Positions 18,143-25,880 of a stretch of 64,000 nt of DNA are shown here, in pieces. This stretch comes from Corallincola holothuriorum. Its GTDB lineage: Bacteria > Pseudomonadota > Gammaproteobacteria > Enterobacterales > Neiellaceae. The DNA lies in the NCBI RefSeq assembly GCF_003336225.1, contig NZ_QPID01000002.1:248001-312000 (forward strand), given 5' to 3'. Each line of letters begins with the position of its first letter. The first letter of the stretch is position 1. The translations under genes were made by a program, and so were the position numbers. The notes under the pieces are model-generated. The model had not been told where the DNA came from, did not search any database, and saw only the letters and a program-made list of their open reading frames with translations.

Positions 18143-18424
18143 ATCCGACTATTGCAATACGAAGAATAACATAAGCACCTGCTAAGCTATTCTTAGCTTG
18201 GCGAGAATTAAAGATTGCTAACCAATTATTGTTAGTGAGACAAATATTTGGTTTAACTAGGTTCAATCACCGGTGTATTTGGAAATGCTAATTTAAATCT
18301 TGTCGCTGACATAACATTTAAAAACACAAAAAGATTATTATTCTTCATTGTATGACATATCCTTGCCTTACTACATGGTTAGTATAAAATACGTACAATT
18401 GGTTTATTTGGTTGGTGTGGTGTT
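18143..18424. other. AT-rich intergenic region
   Basis: No gene seen. It has a small hairpin GCTAAG / CTTAGC (18183-18199). Base composition shifts to AT-rich here and stays so through the next gene, which suggests an acquired segment. Confidence 0.4.
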
Positions 18425-20323
18425 TTGCAATTTAGAAAAGATATAAATGGTTTAAGAGCCATAGCAGTAATCGCTGTTGTACTATTTCATTTTGATGAAA
18501 GTTGGATGCCCGGTGGTTTTGCTGGTGTGGACGTGTTTTTTGTTATTTCTGGCTTTTTAATGACAGGGATAATTTTTCGAGGGATAGAGAAAGATAGCTT
18601 TTCTATTTTGAAGTTTTATGTTTCAAGGGCAAACAGGATAATACCTGCATTAGCTGTTCTTTGTTTAGTATTGTTAGTGTTTGGTTGGTTCTATCTTACT
18701 CCACTAGATTACAAAGAATTAGGTAAGCACGTAGGGAGTAGCATGGGTTTTTTATCCAATATTACATATTGGAGGGAGTCAGGTTACTTTGATGCTGCTT
18801 CCCACGAAAAATGGCTATTGCATACCTGGTCTTTGTCAGCTGAGTGGCAGTTTTACATGATCTATCCGTTAGTGCTTGTCGCTATGCGAAAGTTTATGTC
18901 TTTAAAGGTTATGAAAGTTACAGTTTTGATTGCAACCGCATTAGGGGTTCTGTTTTGTATTGTAGCTACTTATAAATGGCCTGATCCAGCGTACTACCTT
19001 CTGCCAACCAGAGCCTGGGAGATGATGCTTGGTGGCGTTGCTTACCTTTATCCGCTCAAACTAGAAAATAATAGAAAGAAGTTGTTTGAATGGTTAGGTT
19101 TGGCACTGATTGTTTTATCTTACATTCTCATTTCAAAAGAAAACTTATGGCCTGGATATTTAGCTCTATTTCCTGTTTTTGGAGCATTTCTAATAATTCA
19201 GGCACAAAGAGATGATAGTGTTGTTACGGGTAATATTATTTTTCAAAAACTAGGGAAATGGTCATACTCTATTTATCTATGGCATTGGCCTCTTGTTGTC
19301 GCTATTTATTATTTTTCTTTAAATGAAATTTTCATATATCTAGGTGTTTTATTATCAGTGTTTATTGGTTTTATCAGTAGTAAATACATTGAAAATATAA
19401 AGTTTAGAAATGACTTTGGTAGCCCTGTTCAGTACTTAAAATGCAAACCTATTTATTTTTTTGTGTTCACGGGTTTGTTAGGAGGAGGGACATTCTTAAC
19501 AAACGGGTTTGCTTGGCATTATAATTCTTCTGTTACAGTTTCTTCGCTTGGTCAGATGGACATAAATTTTCGAAGGAATGAGTGTTTAGCTGGTTATGGT
19601 GAAGAGTCAAGGCAGTGTGAATATGGTACGGGTGAAGTCGGGGCTATTGTAATCGGTGATAGTCATGCACAAAGCCTAGTGCCAAATATCGCAAGTATGA
19701 TACCTAACAAAACATTAGATTGGACATTGTCAAGTTGTAGAACAATTAAGGGGATCTTTTATATAAAGAATGGAATTAGATATGATTCTTGTGGGGATTG
19801 GCTAGAAAAGGCATTTAGGAAGATCCCTCCCAACACTCCAATCGTAGTACATAATTGGCTGAATGTTATTTTTGACAGTGAGAACCCCAACGAATATACA
19901 GAGCAATCATTTAATGGAAGCCGTGATGAATATAAAAAGATGATGGGGGAAAGTTATATAAATACAATATGTGAATTGTCACGTGATAACCCTGTCATTA
20001 TAGTTAAAGATACTCCAGTATTTGACTTTTCAGTGCCTAAAGAAATGGCTAAAAACAGCTTGTTTAGAGATGAGGGAGGAAGAGTTTTTATATCTATTGA
20101 AGAATACAGAAGGCAGAATGAGTTAACGGAAGAAATCTATAAGTCTGTTGCTGAATCTTGTGATCGAGTTGTATTTGTAGATCCTAAGGAAGTACTGTGT
20201 AGTAATGATAAATGTTATGGTGACTACAATGGGAAGCCATTGTATTTCGACTCGAATCATTTATCTACAGAAGGCGCAAATAGATTGGCTTTAATTATTG
20301 AAAAGGCATTAATTAGCTATTAG
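18425..20323 (+). CDS. Membrane acyltransferase (acyltransferase_3) fused to SGNH domain
   Basis: A 632-residue OafA/Oac-like O-acetyltransferase. The N-terminal ~340 residues carry the acyltransferase_3 start (RKDINGLRAIAVIAVVLFHF, GGFAGVDVFFVISGFLM) with the family His and about ten membrane segments. The C-terminal periplasmic part is an SGNH esterase-like domain with VIGDSHAQS (block I Ser) and DSNHLSTEGA (block V Asp/His). Such fusions acetylate surface sugars of O-antigen, capsule or peptidoglycan. The start is TTG at 18425. The gene is clearly AT-rich compared with its neighbours and stands alone, suggesting horizontal acquisition. The substrate is unknown. Confidence 0.88.
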   Translation: MQFRKDINGLRAIAVIAVVLFHFDESWMPGGFAGVDVFFVISGFLMTGIIFRGIEKDSFSILKFYVSRANRIIPALAVLCLVLLVFGWFYLTPLDYKELGKHVGSSMGFLSNITYWRESGYFDAASHEKWLLHTWSLSAEWQFYMIYPLVLVAMRKFMSLKVMKVTVLIATALGVLFCIVATYKWPDPAYYLLPTRAWEMMLGGVAYLYPLKLENNRKKLFEWLGLALIVLSYILISKENLWPGYLALFPVFGAFLIIQAQRDDSVVTGNIIFQKLGKWSYSIYLWHWPLVVAIYYFSLNEIFIYLGVLLSVFIGFISSKYIENIKFRNDFGSPVQYLKCKPIYFFVFTGLLGGGTFLTNGFAWHYNSSVTVSSLGQMDINFRRNECLAGYGEESRQCEYGTGEVGAIVIGDSHAQSLVPNIASMIPNKTLDWTLSSCRTIKGIFYIKNGIRYDSCGDWLEKAFRKIPPNTPIVVHNWLNVIFDSENPNEYTEQSFNGSRDEYKKMMGESYINTICELSRDNPVIIVKDTPVFDFSVPKEMAKNSLFRDEGGRVFISIEEYRRQNELTEEIYKSVAESCDRVVFVDPKEVLCSNDKCYGDYNGKPLYFDSNHLSTEGANRLALIIEKALISY

Positions 20324-20364
20324 TTAACCTATTTTTCCTTGTGAGTAATTTTTTAGAAAAAATA

Positions 20365-20390
20365 GTAAGGCTTCCCGCGGGAAGCCTTAC
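20365..20390. terminator. 26-bp perfect palindrome, possible terminator
   Basis: GTAAGGCTTCCCG followed by its exact reverse complement. An A-run lies on the left (a T-run on the minus strand), so it would terminate minus-strand transcription best. The stem matches the terminators at 25843 and 36551. Confidence 0.5.
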
Positions 20391-20701
20391 AGCCGTCAAT
20401 TTGAGGAATTTATCGAAGCAAGACCGAGATATTGTCTGCGTCGCTTTTGAGCGATAAAGATCAAGGAATCTGTGATGAATCACCCCCTCAGAGTGGGTTT
20501 CAGTGGCTGATACGCCTAGCTACCATGGTGTCGATCGCTGCGTCCGCCATGCTTATTTTGTGACGAAGAGAGATCTACCCGCCTAAATTCTCTTCTTATA
20601 TAAGAAAATTTTTGAGAAAAAACAGAAAACGATTTAAACCTTTTCATCATCTGTAACGACTAACCCAGCAGAAACATAATCTACGCAACGAAGGGACAGC
20701 T
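20391..20701 (+). promoter_or_regulatory. Upstream region of the ECF sigma gene
   Basis: About 310 bp with no gene seen. The last ~100 bp are AT-rich and precede an AAGGGA ribosome binding site. ECF operons are usually self-regulated, so a promoter is expected here. A TGTAACG element (~20650) could be a -35 box, but I cannot support it further. Confidence 0.3.
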
Positions 20702-21214
20702 TTGAGAGAGCCATTGGTTCAGCAAGCTCAACATGGCGATAAGGCAGCATTTAAAGCGCTATATGACGACAATGTCGGGCGTGTGTATGCGCTGGCGTTG
20801 CGTATGCTGGGTAATCGCTCACAAGCGGAAGACGTAACGCAAGAGGTGTTTATCAGCGCATGGAAACAGCTGGCTCACTTTCGTGGCGAAAGTAAATTCA
20901 GTACCTGGCTCTACAGCATCGCGACGGCTCGGATCAGCGATCATTGCCGCAAACACAAAAACTGGCACTTAGTCGGTGAATTGCACGAAGGCGAATTCAA
21001 CCGTGGCAATGACCCACAAAACCACCTGACATTGGCATTAGATCAAGCGATCCAACGACTGCCTGCTCAAGCCCGTTCGGTATTCGTTTTGTACGCCATT
21101 GAAGGATTTGGCCATCGACAAGTCGGAGAAATGCTTGAGATCGCAGAAGGTAGTAGCAAAGCCCAGTTCCATCGAGCAAGACAGTTGCTCAAGGAGTGGT
21201 TAAAAGATGAATGA
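20702..21214 (+). CDS. ECF-family RNA polymerase sigma factor
   Basis: A 170-residue sigma-70 family member with only regions 2 and 4. Region 2 shows ALYDDNVGRVYALALRMLG, AEDVTQEVFISAWKQL and FSTWLYSIATARISDHCRK. Region 4 shows LPAQARSVFVLYAIEGFGHR and the HTH VGEMLEIAEGSSKAQFHRAR. The start is TTG with AAGGGA at proper spacing. It overlaps the next gene, a membrane protein of anti-sigma type, by 8 nt, which implies coupled synthesis and membrane-tethered control. The stress it senses is unknown. Confidence 0.92.
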   Translation: MREPLVQQAQHGDKAAFKALYDDNVGRVYALALRMLGNRSQAEDVTQEVFISAWKQLAHFRGESKFSTWLYSIATARISDHCRKHKNWHLVGELHEGEFNRGNDPQNHLTLALDQAIQRLPAQARSVFVLYAIEGFGHRQVGEMLEIAEGSSKAQFHRARQLLKEWLKDE

Positions 21215-21692
21215 TAAACAACTTGATGCACTGCTGGCGCAGTTGCCAACAGAACAGCAACCACAACGGGATCTATGGCCTGATATTGAAGACCAGTTGG
21301 TTGACCCAGAGACGGAAGTGACCCCTGCGGAAAAGCGTCGCTGGCTGGGTGTGGCGGCCTTGGCTTTGCTGACCTTTAGTAGCTGGAATTTTATGTTTAA
21401 GCCCAGCGATGATCCTGATATTGAAATCGTCATCAATATCGAGCGCACGGCGGCAGAGCAAATTGTGGCTAACTTCAGCCTGCAAAAGAACGCGTTGCTG
21501 AAAACCATTGCTGCCGTGGGTTTGGATATCTCCCCTTGGCAAACGGAGTTGATACTGATGGACAGCGCAGAGCAAGATCTTCAGAAAGCCCTGACGCTGC
21601 AGCCCGACAACCAGAAGCTTTTGAGCATGTTGCGAGACTTGAATAACAAGCAGATCCAGTTACTAAACACATTGATTCGATTTACTGCTTAA
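21207..21692 (+). CDS. Probable anti-sigma factor, single-pass membrane protein
   Basis: 161 residues with a short acidic cytoplasmic N-terminus (DLWPDIEDQL), one membrane segment (WLGVAALALLTFSSWNFMF) and a periplasmic, helix-rich C-terminus. No zinc-binding HxxxCxxC motif is seen, so it is not a ZAS-type anti-sigma. The role is inferred from the overlap with the sigma gene and this topology. Confidence 0.7.
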   Translation: MNDKQLDALLAQLPTEQQPQRDLWPDIEDQLVDPETEVTPAEKRRWLGVAALALLTFSSWNFMFKPSDDPDIEIVINIERTAAEQIVANFSLQKNALLKTIAAVGLDISPWQTELILMDSAEQDLQKALTLQPDNQKLLSMLRDLNNKQIQLLNTLIRFTA

Positions 21693-21730
21693 ACGACAGG
21701 GCAGATCGACGGAATAGAGGGAGAACAACA

Positions 21731-22678
21731 ATGAAACTGACTCACCAATGGCTAGCGATCGCAGTCACCAGCCTGTTTGCTTGGTCGGTCTGCGCCGAGC
21801 CAATCAGTATCGAGCGAGAGGTCACTGGCAATGAAAAAATTGAAATAGTGGTGCCTGCTGGCAAGGCCGAGATACGCGCCAGCGACGATAACAAAGTGGT
21901 TATTTCGGGCACGATCGATCCGAAGGCTGATGGCTATGATTTTGCATCAGAAAATGGCGTGACCACGTTTGTCATCAAGCAATCGAAGTCTGGCGAGTAC
22001 AGCGTTAACGACCCCGGCTCGGTACTTACAATATCGCTTCCCAAAGGCAGTGTGTTGTCTATTGCTGGTACTTCATTTGATGTCGATATTAGTGGCTTTA
22101 CTAACCGCAGCCGGATCAACACCGTCAGCGGGGATGTGGTAGCCACTCAAGTGATGGGTGAACTGAAGATTGAATCCGTGAGTGGAGATCTCACCTGCAT
22201 GCGTTGTGACGGTGACATTAGTCTAACCACCGTAAGCGGTGATATTGAAGATAAGCAGTCTGCTGGCAAACTGGCGCTGCAAGTGGTCAGCGGTGATATT
22301 GAATCAGATACCCAGGCCACAAGCGTCAAGTTTGAAGCGGTCAGCGGCGATATCACTGCGGATATTCAGCAGGCGCAACAAATTTTCATGAATGTCGTCA
22401 ATGGTGATGTCGAAGCCAAAATTCGCAACGGTGAAGCGCCTGAAGTGACCATAGCTACAGTCAATGGGGATGCTGACCTGTATTTACCCGCCAATACCAG
22501 CGCCCGAGTGCGTGCCAGTGCCGTGGCGGGAGGGGATATAGACAACCAAATAAGCGATGACCGTGCGATTGAAGAAGAGTATGGCTCAGGTAGCAGCCTC
22601 ACAACCAAGCTGGGTGCTGGCGCAGGTAAGATCGAGTTTACTTCTGTTAACGGTGACTTGACGCTGAAAAAGCTATGA
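21731..22678 (+). CDS. Exported DUF4097 beta-strand repeat protein
   Basis: 315 residues with a Sec signal peptide (LAIAVTSLFAWSVCA) and a DUF4097-type right-handed beta repeat. The unit V(S/N)GDI/V recurs about nine times (TVSGDVVAT, SVSGDLTC, TVSGDIED, VVSGDIES, AVSGDITAD, VVNGDVEA, TVNGDADL, SVNGDLTL). The GGGAGA site and 38-bp gap put it in the sigma/anti-sigma operon, so it is probably a cell-envelope effector or sensor of that regulon. Its biochemical role is not known. Confidence 0.85.
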   Translation: MKLTHQWLAIAVTSLFAWSVCAEPISIEREVTGNEKIEIVVPAGKAEIRASDDNKVVISGTIDPKADGYDFASENGVTTFVIKQSKSGEYSVNDPGSVLTISLPKGSVLSIAGTSFDVDISGFTNRSRINTVSGDVVATQVMGELKIESVSGDLTCMRCDGDISLTTVSGDIEDKQSAGKLALQVVSGDIESDTQATSVKFEAVSGDITADIQQAQQIFMNVVNGDVEAKIRNGEAPEVTIATVNGDADLYLPANTSARVRASAVAGGDIDNQISDDRAIEEEYGSGSSLTTKLGAGAGKIEFTSVNGDLTLKKL

Positions 22679-22753
22679 GCCAGTCAAACTAGCACGACTA
22701 ATCATGGTGCAAGGTAGACCGCTCGTCCTCGCCAGATTAAAGCCAGATCCATG

Positions 22754-22777
22754 AAGGGCCTATCTAGGCCCTTTTTA
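22754..22777 (+). terminator. Rho-independent terminator of the sigma operon
   Basis: AAGGGCCTA / TAGGCCCTT stem, two-base loop, T-run. Confidence 0.85.
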
Positions 22778-22803
22778 ATGTTTTGCTAGTATTTGGTTCC
22801 CAT

Positions 22804-22842
22804 AAAAAAGGCCGATATACCTTGGTATATCAGCCTTTTTTT
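22804..22842. terminator. Bidirectional terminator between convergent genes
   Basis: Stem GGC-GATATACC / GGTATATC-GCC flanked by an A-run on the left and a T-run on the right. It serves the minus-strand M64 gene and backs up the plus-strand terminator. Confidence 0.85.
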
Positions 22843-22874
22843 AATGCCTTAGGGAAGACTGAGTGAGGTATAGA

Positions 22875-25484
22875 TTAGCGGGCTTTTACCCAGTTACTGT
22901 ATCCACTCTTTCCGCAACTGTTGGTGGCTCGAACGATCAAGTAAGTGGGGGTTGAAGCGGTGACCTGCAGCGATGTTGCGGCTGTTTCCATGTAATCAAC
23001 CCAGGCACTGCCTGTCCATCGCTTTAGCTCATAGCTGGTGGCGTCAGAGATCTTAGTCCACGAGACTGTGCCTCCCTGAACTGCCATGCTGGGAGCCGCT
23101 GGCGCAGAAGTACACTGAGAGGTCAGTTTGACTTCTGTCCATGGTGAATACTCACCAGGCTCACCGCAGGCATTGACCCCTCTGATTAAGAAGTAGCTGG
23201 TACCTGATTGTCCGGTGACCTGCACCTGATTGTCTGTGGTGGTGGTGTAAGCGTACCAACGGCGGTTGGCTTCATCCCATAGTTGCAGTTCGTAGGACGC
23301 AGCGCCAGCCAGCGCGTTCCATTGACCAGTAAATCCTGTGGCTGTGATATCGGTTGCCCAAGGTTTTTCTGGGGCGGCTAGCGCCTCACAGGGTTGAGTA
23401 TCGGTTAACAGCTCGATGGTTACCCAAGCAGACGGACTCGCTTGATCGCCACAGGCATTGAGCGCAATGACTTGAACATACTGGGTGGTGCCTGAAGGCA
23501 GATTGGTGATTGTCAGCTCGGTGGCTTGGGTGGTGCCGTGATCAACCCACTTCTTCGCGCCTTCATCCCATAACTGAATCAGGTATGAACTGCTGCTCTG
23601 CGTTGCGTCCCAGCTGACATTGAAAGAGGTTTCAGTGACGGCTCTGATCGCCAATTGGCCAACCACTTGGGGAACGTCGCAACCTTGACTGTCGTCCAGT
23701 TTAACCGCGACAGCGGCACTGAAACCTGTGCTACTGCAGTCGTTGCTGGCTTTGATACGCACCTGAGCGTCGCTGCCTTCAGTGAGGCCGGTGAATTGAT
23801 AGCTGGTTGCTGCGGTACTGAAACTTTCCCATACATCGTTGCTGAACAGGTCAATTTGATATTGCTTGGCATCTGCCAATGGCTCCCATGATGCAGTGAA
23901 AGCGTTTGTCGTTATTTGCGTTGCGGTTAAACCGCTAGGGGCATCGGTAAGCTCTGGGCACTGTGTGTCGTCACCACTGAGTGTGACCGTCCAGCTGATC
24001 GAGTCACTCAACAGGTTACTTGGGTCGCGGCGTACGCGGTTGGTGCTGTCTTGCACAACCGCTTTGACTAGATAGCTGCCATCGCTATAGTTATTTTTTG
24101 ATAACGTAAACTGGCTACCGTTTGCCACCTCACTGCCATCCACGTACCAGGTTATCTGTTGTGTACTCAGCGCGGGGTCAATGGTTTCAAGCTCGAACTG
24201 TTGACTGCCATGCGCAGACAAAGAGGTTTTTGTGGGGCTGAAGCTATCAATGGCATCGGCGTATTGATAAGTCTTTAGAACCAAAACTTCGTTGTTAATC
24301 TCTTCAAATGGCTGACCAAGCGAGCGCATCATCGAGTTGTTGGTGGGGCGATATTTCCCGGTGGCACAGTAGCTTGAGCCTTCAAACCAATCGACTCTGC
24401 TGATATCGCTCCAATAATCCCATTTCTGACCACGACGGGAAGTTGAGTTTGGCTCGCTAGGCTCGCCGCCGTAACAAGTGCCGTAGTCGTATTCGTCAGC
24501 CAGACCACCGTATGAGTGACCAATTTCGTGCAAGGCCAGATCAATCGCGGCACTGGCCAGAGACATGGTGGCCACGGTGCCGCCAGCACCGCCATACTTG
24601 GTGGTATTGACGACCACCAAAATCTGGTCACGTGCATTGGTATCCATACGCGCGCGCACGTAGCTCTGAACCTTAGATTCATCGACACACAGCAGTCGAT
24701 CAATACCGTAGCAGCCAAAATGGCCACCAAAAGCGTTATTGATCTGCTGGCCATTGACGCCTGCACCGGACACGGCGCTCACCGCTTTTACGCCCCAGAC
24801 GTTATAAAACTTCTTGTATTCGTTATAGGGCACTTCTTTAAAGTAGCCTTCAACAACCCGCTGAACGTCCTGTTCAAATTTACCTTGCTCGCTGGCGGTA
24901 TAGCCGTCGGCGACAATGACAAGATCAGAACGGTTGTCTGAATCGCCGTTATACAGCACCGGAAATACATCATCGCTCATCGCTGCCACACGGCTCTGTG
25001 CCTTAATGGTGGACTTTCCCACGGTGATCCGGTCGATCTCAACCAGCTTACCTTCGCTTTGTTGATAGATGATCAACTGCTCGATATCTGCAGATTCAGG
25101 CAAGGTGATATCAACAACGCCTTTGGGGAGTTCAACGACTTGGGCGTGTTCTATTTCCCCCGTGTCTGGATTGAATGATTCCACGTTTTTGCGCAATGGA
25201 TTTTGAATGACGGTTTCAGACAGTGCGTCGCCACTTTTATTTACCGCGACAACGAGCAACTGAGATTCCTCATTGGTCAATTGACTGCTGGTTCGTGGCG
25301 TCGCGTCACTCACCTTATTGTCAATGGTTCGGCTGCTGATTGGCGCATTGGTTCGTTGCTGTACACCTGCCTGCTTATTAAAAAGCTCAAGGGTGATGTG
25401 GCGGCTTTGAGCAGAAGCGGAGAGAGAGGTGGTGAGACTCATAAAACAAAGAGTAAGAGATAACAGTATTCTTTTTATCGACAT
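22875..25484 (-). CDS. Secreted M64-family metallopeptidase with four FnIII-like repeats
   Basis: 869 residues with a signal peptide (LLSLTLCFMSLTTSLSASA). The peptidase domain (~150-420) is of the IgA-peptidase M64 family: SDLVIVADGYTASEQGKFEQD and the zinc motif HEIGHSYGGLADEY, with His319, Glu320 and His323. A PKD/Ig-like segment follows. Then come four fibronectin type III-like repeats (~509-869), each opening with a Cys and carrying a second Cys in an N-x-CG stretch (NDCSS, NACGD, NACGE, NSCGK), probably a disulfide per repeat. The repeats likely mediate surface or polymer binding. The natural substrate is unknown. It stands alone with its own terminator. Confidence 0.88.
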   Translation of the reverse strand: MSIKRILLSLTLCFMSLTTSLSASAQSRHITLELFNKQAGVQQRTNAPISSRTIDNKVSDATPRTSSQLTNEESQLLVVAVNKSGDALSETVIQNPLRKNVESFNPDTGEIEHAQVVELPKGVVDITLPESADIEQLIIYQQSEGKLVEIDRITVGKSTIKAQSRVAAMSDDVFPVLYNGDSDNRSDLVIVADGYTASEQGKFEQDVQRVVEGYFKEVPYNEYKKFYNVWGVKAVSAVSGAGVNGQQINNAFGGHFGCYGIDRLLCVDESKVQSYVRARMDTNARDQILVVVNTTKYGGAGGTVATMSLASAAIDLALHEIGHSYGGLADEYDYGTCYGGEPSEPNSTSRRGQKWDYWSDISRVDWFEGSSYCATGKYRPTNNSMMRSLGQPFEEINNEVLVLKTYQYADAIDSFSPTKTSLSAHGSQQFELETIDPALSTQQITWYVDGSEVANGSQFTLSKNNYSDGSYLVKAVVQDSTNRVRRDPSNLLSDSISWTVTLSGDDTQCPELTDAPSGLTATQITTNAFTASWEPLADAKQYQIDLFSNDVWESFSTAATSYQFTGLTEGSDAQVRIKASNDCSSTGFSAAVAVKLDDSQGCDVPQVVGQLAIRAVTETSFNVSWDATQSSSSYLIQLWDEGAKKWVDHGTTQATELTITNLPSGTTQYVQVIALNACGDQASPSAWVTIELLTDTQPCEALAAPEKPWATDITATGFTGQWNALAGAASYELQLWDEANRRWYAYTTTTDNQVQVTGQSGTSYFLIRGVNACGEPGEYSPWTEVKLTSQCTSAPAAPSMAVQGGTVSWTKISDATSYELKRWTGSAWVDYMETAATSLQVTASTPTYLIVRATNSCGKSGYSNWVKAR

Positions 25485-25842
25485 GATGGATCTTGGTTTT
25501 GGTGTTGTAATCGCGATGTTAATGCATTCTCGTTGAGAGGTTAAGTTATTGTTTTATATAAAGCTTTGTCTAAATTTGCTTTGGTTTTATTAATAAATTA
25601 GCGAGTACGCTAACTGGTCTTGGTGAGTCTACAATTGGCGTGAGAAATCAGCTCATCTACAAAGTTCTACAGTCACGGCGCAAATTAATCTGAGGCTAAA
25701 ACATGAATCGCGTTATACGTGCTCAGCCCGTTTTCGTTTGGTCTATTTCGAGAAGGTACTATTGACGTTGGCAACACGGAGTACAATGACGGAAGAGTTG
25801 TCTGGGGAGGAGCGCTTATGAGTAAAGCGTGTCCATATTAAA
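25485..25842 (-). promoter_or_regulatory. Upstream region of the M64 gene
   Basis: About 360 bp with no gene seen. The right part reaches the terminator of the next minus-strand gene and the left part should hold the M64 promoter, but no clear -35/-10 pair stands out. Confidence 0.3.
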
Positions 25843-25866
25843 AAGGCTTCCTTTTGGAAGCCTTCG
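25840..25866 (-). terminator. Terminator of the beta-propeller gene
   Basis: AAGGCTTCC / GGAAGCCTT stem with a TTTT loop. The A-run on its left makes the T-run on the minus strand, downstream of the gene ending at 25881. Confidence 0.8.
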
Positions 25867-25880
25867 TTTATCTACATTAG

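Noticed and set aside
18160-18240. Second attC-like site after the decayed frame
   Set aside because: Has AATAAC and GTTAGTG ends, but the latter does not fit GTTRRRY and no L''/L' pairing was found.
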